Source: Trachythela sp. YZ-2020 (taxonomy: Eukaryota > Cnidaria > Anthozoa > Malacalcyonacea > Clavulariidae). Taken from it: a stretch of DNA of 64,000 bases. The stretch is taken from contig JADLSH010000289.1 in assembly GCA_016169945.1 (NCBI GenBank), positions 1 to 64,000 on the forward strand, given 5' to 3'. Positions 44,572 to 53,987 of this stretch are shown here, in pieces. The notes below the pieces were generated by a model that saw nothing but the letters and a program-made list of their open reading frames with translations, searched no databases and was not told where the DNA came from. Position numbers and translations under genes: made by a program. Within the stretch, counting starts at the first letter, position 1, and each line of letters starts with the position of its first letter.

Positions 44572-45294
44572 CAATTAGTCGCCGAAGGCGAGGTGATTAC
44601 AAGCCTATAGTCACTGAGCCGAAGGCGAAGTGACTATAGGCTTGTAATCACCGAGCCTGAGGCGACTAATTGTTTTAGTAGAAATTTCAAAGAGAAAAAC
44701 AAACACAGAAAGTTATGAGGTCAGTTGAAAAGGCTATAGGACAAAATTCAGCGCTTTTCTGAGAGGCCGGTTATTAAAAACATGTCGGCAAAAGACGAGT
44801 GTCGAAAACATATCGAAGCGAAACAAAAACAAACAATTTCATGAGAAAAATACTTTGGAAAGGCTCAAATACAAAGTAGAATGGTTTTAAAAATATATCA
44901 CAGCTAGGTTTTTGCTGAATATAACGATATAAATGAGGATAAAACGAATAATTTTCAAAATAAACACTTGTGGTTGAGCCGTACGGAAAAAGTTTTATAC
45001 ATGTTCATTTCAACAGCGAGAAAACGTTGCCTTTCATGGAAGAAAAATAGTGTATCGCTTACCTTTAAAAATGTCAAAAATATATCCTCCTTTAATTTAG
45101 CGGCAGTTTTTTTCATTTAAAACTTTGAATCAGGCTCAAAAAAACGATTTTGTTTTAAATTCGGCAGCTTGCGAAGAAGCCATTTTGAAAAAAAAAGTGA
45201 TAGTCACTGACCAGTGACTATCACTTTTTAGAGGCTCAATTTGGACCAATCAGAATGCAGGAAAATCGATAGTCACCTGGAAATTTCTACTAAT
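44572..45294. mobile_element. Hairpin-headed element, copy inside the minisatellite (1)
   Basis: Starts with a palindrome of about 105 bp (TTAGTCGCCGAAGGCGAGG, its mirror CCTGAGGCGACTAA). Then TAGTAGAAATTTC (44683) and, at the far end, GAAATTTCTACTA (45282-45294) form short inverted ends. Near the right end are a perfect hairpin AGTGATAGTCACTG/CAGTGACTATCACT and ACCAATCAG. No coding frame. Confidence 0.75.
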
Positions 45295-45588
45295 GTTCTA
45301 TAGTTCTATGGTTCTATGGTTCTATAGTTCTATGGTTCTATGGTTCTATAGTTCTATGGTTCTATGGTTCTGTAGTTCTATGGTTCTATGGTTCTATGGT
45401 TCTGTGGTTCTATGGTTCTATGGTTCTATAGTTCTATGGTTCTATGGTTCTATGGTTCTATGGTTCTATAGTTCTGTGGTTCTATGGTTCTATGGTTCTA
45501 TAGTTCTATGGTTCTATGGTTCTATAGTTCTATGGTTCTACGGTTCTACGGTTCTACGGTTCTATGGTTCTATGGTTCTATGGTTCTA
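45295..45588. repeat. TTCTATGGT minisatellite, left array part 2
   Basis: Same 9-bp unit in the same orientation, between the two hairpin elements. Confidence 0.95.
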
Positions 45589-45591
45589 TTT

Positions 45592-46318
45592 AACAATTAG
45601 TCGCCGAAGGCGAGGTGATTACAAGCCTATAGTCACTGAGCCGAAGGCTGAGGCTGCACTAGTTGTAATCTGGTTCTAGTAGTTTTAATTGTTTTAGTAG
45701 AAAAACAAAAGAACAAAAACACAGAAAGTTATGAGGTCAGTTGAAAAGGCTATAGGACAAAATTCAGCGCTTTTCTCAGCGGCCGGTTGTTAAAAACATG
45801 TCGGCAAAAGACGAGTGTCAAAAACATATCGAAGCGAAACAAAAACAAACAATTTCGTGAGAAAAATACTTTGGAAAGGCTCAAATACAAAGTAGAATGG
45901 TTTTAAAAATATATCACAGCTAGGTTTTTGCTGAATATAACGATATAAATGAGGATAAAACGAATAATTTTCAAAATAAACACTTGTGGTTGAGCCGTAC
46001 GGAAAAGGTTTTATACATGTTCATTTCAACAGCGCGGAGAAAACGCTGCCTTTCATCGAAGAAAAATAGTGTATTTGTTATCGCTTACCTTTAAAAATGT
46101 CAAAAATATATCCTCCTTGAATTCAGCGGCAGTTTTTTTCATTTAAAACTTTGAATCAGGCTCAAAAAAACGATTTTTGTTTTAAATTCGGCAGCTTGCG
46201 AAGAAGCCATTTTGAAAAAAAAGTGATAGTCACTGACCAGTGACTATCACTTTTTAGAGGCTCAATTTGGACCAATCAGCATGCAGGAAAATCGATAGTC
46301 ACCTGGAAATTTCTACTA
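45592..46318. mobile_element. Hairpin-headed element, copy inside the minisatellite (2)
   Basis: Near-identical to 44572-45294 over most of its length (for example CGTACGGAAAA, AGCGGCAGTTTTTTTC). The second half of its leading palindrome has been replaced by a rearranged stretch (45645-45695). Because minisatellite plus element is repeated as a unit, the pair could have arisen by tandem duplication as well as by two insertions. Confidence 0.75.
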
Positions 46319-46622
46319 AAGTTCCATAGTTCTATAGTTCTATAGTTCTATGGTTCTATGGTTCTATAGTTCTATGGTTCTATGGTTCTATGGTTCTATG
46401 GTTCTATAGTTCTGTGGTTCTATGGTTCTATAGTTCTATGGTTCTATGGTTCTATGGTTCTATGGTTCTATGGTTCTATGGTTCTATGGTTCTATAGTTC
46501 TGTGGTTCTATGGTTCTATAGTTCTATGGTTCTATGGTTCTATGGTTCTATGGTTCTATGGTTCTATGGTTCTATGGTTCTATGGTTCTATGGTTCTATG
46601 GTTCTATGGTTCTATGGTTCTA
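46319..46622. repeat. TTCTATGGT minisatellite, left array part 3
   Basis: Continues the array up to the mariner-like palindrome. Confidence 0.95.
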
Positions 46623-46624
46623 TA

Positions 46625-46946
46625 CAGGGTGTATAAAAAAAACTGCAAATACCATAATTTGTATGCACGAGATCATACATTAGAATTTCAATGGCTGTGC
46701 AAATAATTACGCTTCTGCGATTTGAAAATACGTTTCCACGTGCAGTACTATCAAAATAAGCACACAAAGTGAATTAAAATTAGTTCGAACTCATAAGTTT
46801 AATTCACTTTGTGTGCTTGTTTTGATACCCCTGGGAAACGTATTTTCAAATCCCAGAAGCGTAATTATTTGCACAGCCATTGAAATTCTAATGTATGATC
46901 TCGTGCATACAAATTATGGTATTTGCAGTTTTTTTGATACACCCTG
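46625..46946. mobile_element. Palindromic mariner-like element in a TA site
   Basis: CAGGGTGTATAAAAAAAACTG begins the left arm and its reverse complement ends the right arm, with TA on each side (46623-46624 and 46947-46948). The arms are about 160 bp each and nearly perfect, so the whole 322 bp can fold back. TA duplication and a CAGGGTG-type start fit Tc1/mariner-type non-autonomous elements. It is inserted in the minisatellite. Confidence 0.85.
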
Positions 46947-46948
46947 TA

Positions 46949-47932
46949 GTTCTATAGTTCTATGGTTCTATAGTTCTATGGTTCTATGGTTCTGTAGTTC
47001 TATGGTTCTATGGTTCTATAGTTCTATGGTTCTATAGTTCTATGGTTCTATGGTTCTGTAGTTCTATGGTTCTATAGTTCTATGGTTCTATGGTTCCTTG
47101 GTTCTATGGTTCTATGGTTCTATAGTTCTGTAGTTCTATAGTTCTATAGTTCTATGGTTCTATGGTTCTATGGTTCTATGGTTCTATAGTTCTATGGTTC
47201 TGTAGTTCCATGGTTCTATGGTTCTATGGTTCTATGGTTCTATGGTTCTATGGTTCTATGGTTCTATGTTCTATGGTTCAATGGTTCTATAGTTCTATGG
47301 TTCTATGGTTCTGCAGTTCTATGGTTCTATGGTTCTATGGTCCTATGGTTCTATGGTTCTATGGTTCTATGGTTCTATGGTTCTATGGTTCTTTGGTTCT
47401 ATGGTTCTATGGTTCTATGGTTCTATGGTTCTATGGTTCTATGGTTCTATGGTTCTATGGCTCTATGGTTCTATGGTTCTATGTTTCTATGGTTCTGTAG
47501 TTCTATGGTTCTATGGTTCTATAGTTCTGTGGTTCTATGGTTCTATGGTTCTGTGGTTCTATGGTTCTATGGTTCTCTAGTTCTATAGTTCTATAGTTCT
47601 ATGGTTCTATAGTTCTATGGTTCTATAGTTCTATAGTTCTACAGTTCTATGGTTCTATGGTTCTATGGTTCTATGTTCTATGGTTCTATGGTTCTATGGT
47701 TCTGTAGTTCTATGGTTCTATGGTTCTATAGTTCTATGGTTCTATGGTTGTATGGTTCTATGGTTCTATAGTTCTATAGTTCTATGGGTCTATGGTTCTA
47801 TGGTTCTATGGTTCTATGGTTCTATGGTTCTATGGTTCTATGGTTCTATGGTTCTATAGTTCTATGGTTCTACAGTTCTATGGTTCTATGGTTCTATGGT
47901 TCTATAGTTCTATGGTTCTACAGTTCTATGGT
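46949..47932. repeat. TTCTATGGT minisatellite, left array part 4
   Basis: Nearly 1 kb of the 9-bp unit. It reads as repeated Phe-Tyr-Gly-Ser-Met-Val-Leu-Trp in all frames of one strand; these frames are artefacts of the period. Confidence 0.95.
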
Positions 47933-48143
47933 GCTCTCTCATCAGGTGTAACATACTATCAGCTAACCTAGGTCTTATTGATACTCATCGACTATGCGTT
48001 CCTTAGTAAAAGTCTGCCTCCGTGGCGGCATTTATTAGCAAGTTCATTCTTACTGTTCAATGAGCACATGTGGAGTTTACATATAATAAAAACTTTTCAG
48101 TTATGCATAAATTGCATCGTTTCCTATCATTTACCGGCAGGCT
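47933..48143. other. Unique spacer
   Basis: No feature recognised between the minisatellite and the first Penelope-like fragment. Confidence 0.4.
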
Positions 48144-48700
48144 TTGAATAAAAGCGGATACATGCAGCTACACCCTGAAATACGAAAAGCAACACGAAGA
48201 AAGACAACAGAAAAGAAAAAAATATGTCACGCAAATAATATAACCTGGTACATCCCACCCTCCAGTAAGCAGGTACCAACCAATGTAGGACAAAGCTTTT
48301 TAACAATTGTCAAGGGAGGATTTGCGAGCGCTCACCTTCTGAGGTAAATTTTTAATAAGAATACTCTGAAACTAAGTTATTCATGCATGCCTATAATCTA
48401 CGAAGAAAGATTAGTAGACACAATAAATCGATCCTCCAGAAGAGTCAAGGGAATATCAACAACCAGCAAGCGTGCAATTGCATCTCATCACCAATTTGTT
48501 TTACGAAGCTACGGTAGAGACCGGCACAACTAAGGAAACCTATATCGGATTGACGCAAAACAAATTGAAAACCAGGTACAGCAACCACCTGGCGTCATTT
48601 AAAGACAGAAACAATATGCACGCGACACAGCTGAGCAAATACATTTGGGTTTTGAAGGACAAACGCATTCGTTTCAAATTAGCATATATATATATATATA
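48144..48700 (+). pseudogene. Penelope-like element fragment (linker and GIY-YIG part)
   Basis: Two frames: NNITWYIPPSSKQVPTNVGQ, then after a break EATVETGTTKETYIGLTQNK and SNHLASFKDRN, HATQLSKYIWVLKDK. These match in order the linker and GIY-YIG endonuclease of the fuller copy at 49.6-50.5 kb. Several stops separate them. It ends at a TA microsatellite (about 48685-48702). Confidence 0.7.
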
Positions 48701-48721
48701 TAGATTTTCGCTTACCTCAAA

Positions 48722-48777
48722 ACTTGACTGCAACAGGCTGTTTCATCTGTAAAAGAATCATCAGGCAGTTTACAAGT
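48722..48777 (-). ncRNA. Hammerhead ribozyme motif, minus strand
   Basis: On the minus strand ACTTG-TAA-ACTGC forms stem I with GCAGT-CAAGT around the core CTGATGA...GAAA, with a two-base-pair stem III (CA/TG) and cleavage expected after CTGTT. Stem II (TTC/GAT) is weak, with one mismatch. Penelope-like elements are known to carry hammerheads in their terminal repeats. The orientation is opposite to the coding strand around it. Confidence 0.7.
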
Positions 48778-48905
48778 ATCGAAAGAAATGACCGCTTATA
48801 TGCTTATATGTTCCGAGTGATCATCTACCGACACGTTATTATAAATGGCACCGACGTGCGCCTCTGCATTGGTGCCAGTATTGTTGATGAATGGTTATCT
48901 GATGC

Positions 48906-50503
48906 TCTCGATTAATTAATCCCGCTAAAAGCGAATCCGGAAAACTAAGCAAAGTTATTTTGGACAAAATTAATTTCAATTTGAGAGAAAAACTGAATTT
49001 AAATCAATGGAGGAATACAAAACAAGTTATTCAGTGGTTTGGCAATATAAAAGATAAGGACAGACACAGTTTTATTTCGTTTGACATTGTCGATTTCTAC
49101 CCATCTATTTCTGAAAAACTATTGGACCAAGCTTTATCTTGGGCTTCAAATTTGACTACTATACCTGAAAACGATATTTCAATAATAAAACACGCTAGAA
49201 AATCTCTCCTTTTCAATACCGGAATTTCATGGATAAAAAAAGATAGCCATAGTTTGTTTGACGTTAGCATGGGCAGTTTCGACGGCGCGGAAATTTGTGA
49301 GTTAGTAGGCCTTTTCATTTTAAACCACCTGAGTAAGAAATTTGGCAAAGAAAGCATCGGCCTATATAGAGATGACGGTTTGGCTATTATAAAAGTAAAT
49401 CAGCACGTTTAGCAGACAAAACAAGAAAAGATCTCCACAAAATTTTCGAGCAGTTTGACCTAAAAATTACCGCCGAATCAAATTTACGCATTGTAAACTT
49501 TTTAGATGTAACTTTCGACCTTAACAATGGAAAACATAGGCCCTATAGGAAGCCCAATGACGATCCACTATACATAAATATGCACTCTAATCACCCACCG
49601 AGCATCTCAAGGCAACTACCTGCATCAATTAACAAGCGCATCGCACTCCTTTCATCAGATGAGCAAACTTTTCAGGAATCTGCACCCATATATCAGAACG
49701 CACTTAGGCATAGCAACTTTAATCATGAACTTAGCTACACTCAGCACACACCGCAAAAACAACGCAGGAATAGGCAACGCAACATCATTTGGTTCAACCC
49801 ACCATTTAGCAAGAGTGTTAGCACAAACATGGGACGTAATTTCCTTAGTCTAATTGACAAGCATTTTCCACCGCACCGCAAGCTACATAAAATTTTTAAC
49901 AGAAATACAGTTAAAGTAAGCTATAGCTGCATGAACAATATTAAGTCAGTAATCACTAAACACAATGCACGCATATCTAGAAATAACAAGCCACAGGAGA
50001 GGGACACTACCAATTGCAGTTGTAGAAAAAACACCATTTGCCCGCTTCAAAAACAATGCATGACTAGGGACATAGTATACAAAGCAACAGTCACAGTAAG
50101 CAACACAAACACGATCAAAAATTACATTGGCATGACTGCAACCACATTCAAAGAGCGATTGGCCAACCACACTAAATCTTTTCAGCATCAAAAGCATGCA
50201 AATGACACGGAACTTTCGAAATATATTTGGACATTGAAAGAAAACAATAAGGATTTCAGTATTAATTGGCAAATTTTAAAACATTCTATTTCGTATACGG
50301 GAGGATCAAAACGATGCAATTTATGTTTAGAAGAAAAATTTTGTATTTTGAAAGAAAAAACAGGATTGTTTACTCAACAAAGAGCTGAAATAATTTCACG
50401 ATGTCGTCATCGTAACAAATTTCGCGTAAACAACGCAAACAAAGCCATGCATGCACACATTGTCTCCCACACACACCCCCACGCCCCGGCAGGAAGCATA
50501 TAA
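48906..50503 (+). pseudogene. Penelope-like element: reverse transcriptase and GIY-YIG endonuclease
   Basis: The reverse transcriptase begins already truncated (INPAKSESGKL), then has FISFDIVDFYPSISEKLL (motif A), FDVSMGSFDGAEICELVG and LYRDDGLAI (motif C, YRDD). A single frameshift near 49398 moves the frame, which then stays open to 50503: RLADKTRKDLHKIF, ITAESNLRIVNFLDVTFDL, a zinc-like CSC-CPL-C cluster (about 50020-50060) and the endonuclease (YIGMTATTFKERLANH, TELSKYIWTLKENN, RCNLCLEEKFCIL). The C-terminal position of the nuclease marks a canonical Penelope-like element. Only the frameshift and the 5' truncation are seen as damage. Confidence 0.88.
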
Positions 50504-50521
50504 GCGGTCATTTCTTTCGAT

Positions 50522-50577
50522 ACTTGTAAACTGCCTGATGAATCTTTTACAGATGAAACAGCCTGTTGCAGTCAAGT
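50522..50577 (+). ncRNA. Hammerhead ribozyme, plus strand, intact
   Basis: Stem I: ACTTG (50522) and ACTGC (50530) pair with GCAGT (50568) and CAAGT (50573). Core CTGATGA at 50535-50541. Stem II ATC/GAT closes a 7-base loop. GAAA at 50555-50558. Stem III is CA/TG with a three-base loop. Expected self-cleavage is after T50567. All conserved positions are present. It follows the endonuclease stop by 19 bases, in the 3' terminal repeat of the Penelope-like element. Confidence 0.82.
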
Positions 50578-50639
50578 TTTGAGGTAAGCGAAAATCTATA
50601 ATTTGCTCTAACTATATGTTGTCGAGCACTCTTTGCGCT

Positions 50640-50700
50640 TCGTAGACCTAAACCTACACGTATATATATATATATATATATATTGACGAAGCAAATGCTT
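50640..50700. repeat. TA microsatellite
   Basis: A TA run at about 50661-50684 lies in the Penelope 3' region. Confidence 0.7.
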
Positions 50701-50751
50701 GGCGGTATTCACTTTAGTCCAAGAGTGCTCAACACGAACAGTGGAGCGAAC

Positions 50752-50870
50752 TATATACAGTTAATATTTACAAATAAAAATACTGTTACTCGAGTTTTCA
50801 TGGTCCCCAACGCGACGTGAGACTTGAGTAACAGTATTTTTATTTATAAATATTCCATTTTAACTGTATA
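50752..50870. repeat. Inverted repeat, arms about 45 bp
   Basis: AAAAATACTGTTACTCGAGT and ACTTGAGTAACAGTATTTTT pair around a 26-base spacer; the outer parts (CAGTTAATATT/AATATTCCATTTTAACTG) pair with a small bulge. It may be part of a Penelope terminal repeat. Downstream, GCCGTTCAACGGC (about 50942) is a further small palindrome. Confidence 0.65.
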
Positions 50871-51225
50871 TATATACATGCATATCTGCAGATCGAAATA
50901 TATATATATATATAGTCAAATCTGCAGACATGCATGTTTCGCCGTTCAACGGCTCGTCAGTGCAGCTTGTAACGCAGTCTAGATGCGAGTGACTTCGTAT
51001 TTATACACCATACTCTTGCCCTCACCAAGCGCATGTGGTACAATACTCAGACACATGCGCATCCAGACATGCGTGAAGTGTCTTGGGGCCAGAGTGCTCA
51101 AACGACCACAAGGGAAGTGAGCTTTTGCATTATAGCTTATAGCCACCAATTAACCTCACAGAGTGCTCAACGACACAAGTGAAGGAGCATATAGTCAAGT
51201 GAAGGAGCATATATATTTTCGCTTA

Positions 51226-51345
51226 CCTCAAAACTTGTCTGCAACAGGCTGTTTCATTTGTAAAAGAATCATCAGAAACTGCCTGATGATTCTTTTACCG
51301 ATGAAACAGCCTGTTTCTGTGTACCAAGATAGCAGACAAGTTTTG
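51226..51345. ncRNA. Two hammerhead motifs fused head to head, both incomplete
   Basis: The minus strand has CTGATGA (51275-51269), GAAA and stem I 3' strand GCAGACAAGT, but its 5' stem I strand is gone. The plus strand has CTGATGA (51283-51289), GAAA (51303-51306), CAGCCTGTT and then 16 unrelated bases (51316-51331) before GCAGACAAGT. The extra 16 bases sit exactly at the expected cleavage point. Both motifs share the short join at 51276-51282. Neither should fold into an active ribozyme. Confidence 0.7.
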
Positions 51346-52663
51346 AGGTAAAAACAAGTTTTGGTATGAAAATTCTATAATTTGCTCTAACTATATGTTG
51401 TCGAGCACTCTTTGCGTTTCGTAGACCTAAATTGCAAAATAACTGAATAATTGCAAAATAACTGAATAATAACTTTGAAGAACATTTATTGAATTGAATT
51501 GAAGACTTAACGTGCTAAGGCTAATAAACAAGAGAAATAAAGAGTTTTATTCATTTTTATATAATCATTTTTACATAGTTCTATTAATAAAATTTGCTTA
51601 TTTTTTCGTTTATATATATGATGGCTAGCTAACTCAGCAGTTGTCTGCTCGACGTCTTTTCGGTTCTGTTGGCACGTCTTTCTGGGATAGACCATCTCTT
51701 AAACGGGAGATTTCCCTGTTTTCTGGGAGATCTTGCAGGCCTATAAAAAGTCCAATGTAGAAATTATATTACATGAAATTCATATCCATGTTGACATTCT
51801 GATATTAAGAAGCATCTCACAATATTGAACAAAGCACACAATCACAGACCGAAGGTCGTAGCACTATTCTGAGACTGATGAGTGGATGTAAACTGTAGCT
51901 AAATAATGCATTTCTTCGTCAGTCTGCATATAAATTTTTTTCGAAATATTACACAAAATTGCTTCGCTTTAATTAGGGTTAAGAATACACTGACTACTAT
52001 ATTGAGAAAGTAAATAGACAATCAAACCAAGGAACAATCAAATTGTAGTGGTGTTTAAATTAATTTTACTATCATACTAAGATAAAGGTTCACTTAGACT
52101 TTTAGCGAGGTTAAGAAAGTTTCAAACACTAGATCACGAGACTTCATATATAAAATAACTCGTATAACCGAGTTAAATTGGGACAATCTCGTAACAATAA
52201 GTCGCGTCTTACTCTACGTGTTAGTGTGTCAGTTGTCGCGAACTAATCGTACACCCTTTCCGATAATTGCATGGTTTTCAAAATTTCTCCGTGGTCCGGA
52301 AGCCTCATTCTAATCAATCGTGGGCAAATGGCCTTTGTCAGACCAACAAAGCATTCGTTACGTTAATATTAATACTAATAGAAAGGGTGTATGACCACTG
52401 ACGAAAACTGTTGCTTAAACATCTTAAGTGTTATCTAAGTTCTGTTGAGGGGAAGCTTGTATTTTTTTAATATGTTTATACATTTAATTTGACATCATCT
52501 AAGACATATATGCACTACTTATTACATATCTGCATGAGGAAAATCTATATTTACATGTTTGAAAGAAGCTTACAGACAAGGAAAAAGTCTATCATGCACC
52601 ATTATAGGCATGAACCATATTCAGTTTTTGAAATCTCTACGACTACATGTTTACTATAATAGT
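51346..52663. other. Interior of the 9.58-kb element, mostly unrecognised
   Basis: No transposase frame could be found. GTACACCCTTTC (about 52249) and GAAAGGGTGTATGAC (about 52380) form a small inverted pair. One possible minus-strand exon is listed separately. Confidence 0.4.
51634..51740 (-). CDS. Possible last exon with basic nuclear-signal-like motif
   Basis: After an acceptor-like TTTTTATAG (51741-51749) the minus strand reads LQDLPENREISRLRDGLSQK, DVPTEPKRRRADNC and stops. KRRR is nuclear-signal-like. It lies downstream of the C48 protease remnant on the same strand, so it could be that gene's last exon. This is inference only. Confidence 0.25.
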
Positions 52664-52689
52664 TTTTATAATGGGGTCCTTTTCGCGCT

Positions 52690-53245
52690 TACGTTTCATC
52701 TGATTTTTCAACGGGAATCAGACAATTTTTTGTTTTTCAAAACATTCCAAAAGGTGTGACCTCATCTTCTCTTGGTCATACGTGACACCTTCAGGTCGAT
52801 TCCATTTGCTAGCTCGAAAGCCCATGCGATAGCAAATATTCCGCAATCTACCGAACTTCTTTGATATTGGCATGGAACAATTTTTACTTCCAACACATTT
52901 TGTTTTGCGAAGTGTTTGTAAATGGAGATTAATTGAATTTCAGCGTCACTACTCACAGTGTCGTACACACTGTCAAACACTTCTCGAGCACGAAGTAATC
53001 CAGTGGTTAAAACGGACGTGGTGGATTTGAACTCCTTTGGCGTTTGAATCAATTGGAATAAACATATTCTTTTGGCACAATATTGTATTTTGAAAGCCTT
53101 GGATTAGAGGAAATTGTTTGGAAAGGATTTTTTGAGCAGCGTTAATGTGGATATCAGTTAGCATCTGTGGTGATTCAAGAATGGATTTGTCCTTTTCGCT
53201 CAAATTAAGAGAATGGATCCAGGAACTTGTATTATTATCTGCAAT
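52690..53245 (-). pseudogene. Ulp1/C48-type cysteine protease, frameshifted
   Basis: The minus strand reads LTDIHINAAQKILSKQFP, then VRFNHWITS (catalytic His in NHW), a frameshift, VFDSVYDTVSSDAEIQL (Asp), VPCQYQRSSVDCGIFAIAWA (Gln and catalytic Cys in DCGIF), another frameshift near 52790, and YDQEKMRSHLLECFEKQK before a stop. The order His-Asp-Gln-Cys is that of Ulp1-like proteases, which act on SUMO or related tags. The 5' part is cut by the minisatellite. Such genes occur in large transposons and as multicopy genes in cnidarians and sponges. The copy is inactive. Confidence 0.75.
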
Positions 53246-53247
53246 TC

Positions 53248-53868
53248 CATAGAACTATAGAACTATAGAACCATAGAACCATAGAACCATAGAACCATAG
53301 AACCATAGAACCATAGAACTATAGAACCATAGAACCATAGAACCATAGAACCATAGAACCATAGAACCATAGAACCATAGAACCATAGAACCAAAGAACC
53401 ATAGAACTATAGAACCATAGAACTATAGAACCATAAAACTATAGAACCATAGAACCATAGAACCATAGAACCATAGAACCACAGAACCATAGAACCATAG
53501 AACCATAGAACTATAGAACCATAGAACCATAGAACCATAGAACCATAGAACCATAGAACCATAGAACCCTAGAACCATAGAACCGTAGAACCGTAGAACC
53601 ATAGAACTATAGAACCATAGACCCATAGAACCATAGAACTATAGAACCATAGAACCATAGAACCATAGAACCATAGAACCATAGAACCATAGAACTATAG
53701 AACCATAGAACCATAGAACCATAGAACTATAGAACCATAGAACCATAGAACCATAGAACTACAGAACCATAGAACCATAGAACCAGGGAACCATAGAACC
53801 ATAGAACCATAGAACTATAGAACCATAGAACCATAGAACCATAGAACCATAGAACCATAGAACTATAG
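53248..53868. repeat. Minisatellite, right array (reverse orientation)
   Basis: Units read ACCATAGAA on the plus strand, the reverse complement of the left arrays. About 620 bp, uninterrupted. Confidence 0.95.
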
Positions 53869-53979
53869 AACCATAGTACTATAGCTATGTATATCTATAT
53901 TAGTAATGCCTATATGGCATATATTATATACCTAATTATGATAATGTATTTGGTGATTGCGTGTCGTGGAATTATAACC
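53869..53979 (-). repeat. Right terminal inverted repeat of the 9.58-kb element
   Basis: Reverse complement of 44397-44507 with one clear difference (CGTGTCGTGG where the left end gives CGTGTCATGG). Confidence 0.88.
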
Positions 53980-53987
53980 CCAAAAGT

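Larger units (their letters stand above)
44397..53979. mobile_element. 9.58-kb DNA transposon with long inverted termini and subterminal minisatellites
   Basis: The left end (44397-44507) starts GGTTATAATTCCATGACACG; the right end (about 53869-53979) is its reverse complement with about one difference over about 110 bp. The 8-bp CCAAAAGT flanks it exactly (44389-44396 and 53980-53987). Just inside each terminus an array of TTCTATGGT units begins, in opposite orientation at the two ends. The interior holds two hairpin elements, a mariner-like palindrome, Penelope-like DNA and a broken C48 protease gene. Eight-bp duplications occur in hAT, P and KDZ/Zisupton transposons; some Zisupton elements carry a Ulp1-like protease, which makes that group the best guess. 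No transposase remains visible. Confidence 0.82.

Noticed and set aside
45293..47859. Many frames of Phe-Tyr-Gly-Ser-Met-Val-Leu-Trp repeats
   Set aside because: Artefacts of the 9-bp minisatellite; the same peptide appears in every frame of the strand and again at 53423-53626 (minus) from the mirror array.
53248..53868. CRISPR-like array
   Set aside because: Units are contiguous 9-bp repeats without spacers, in an animal genome.
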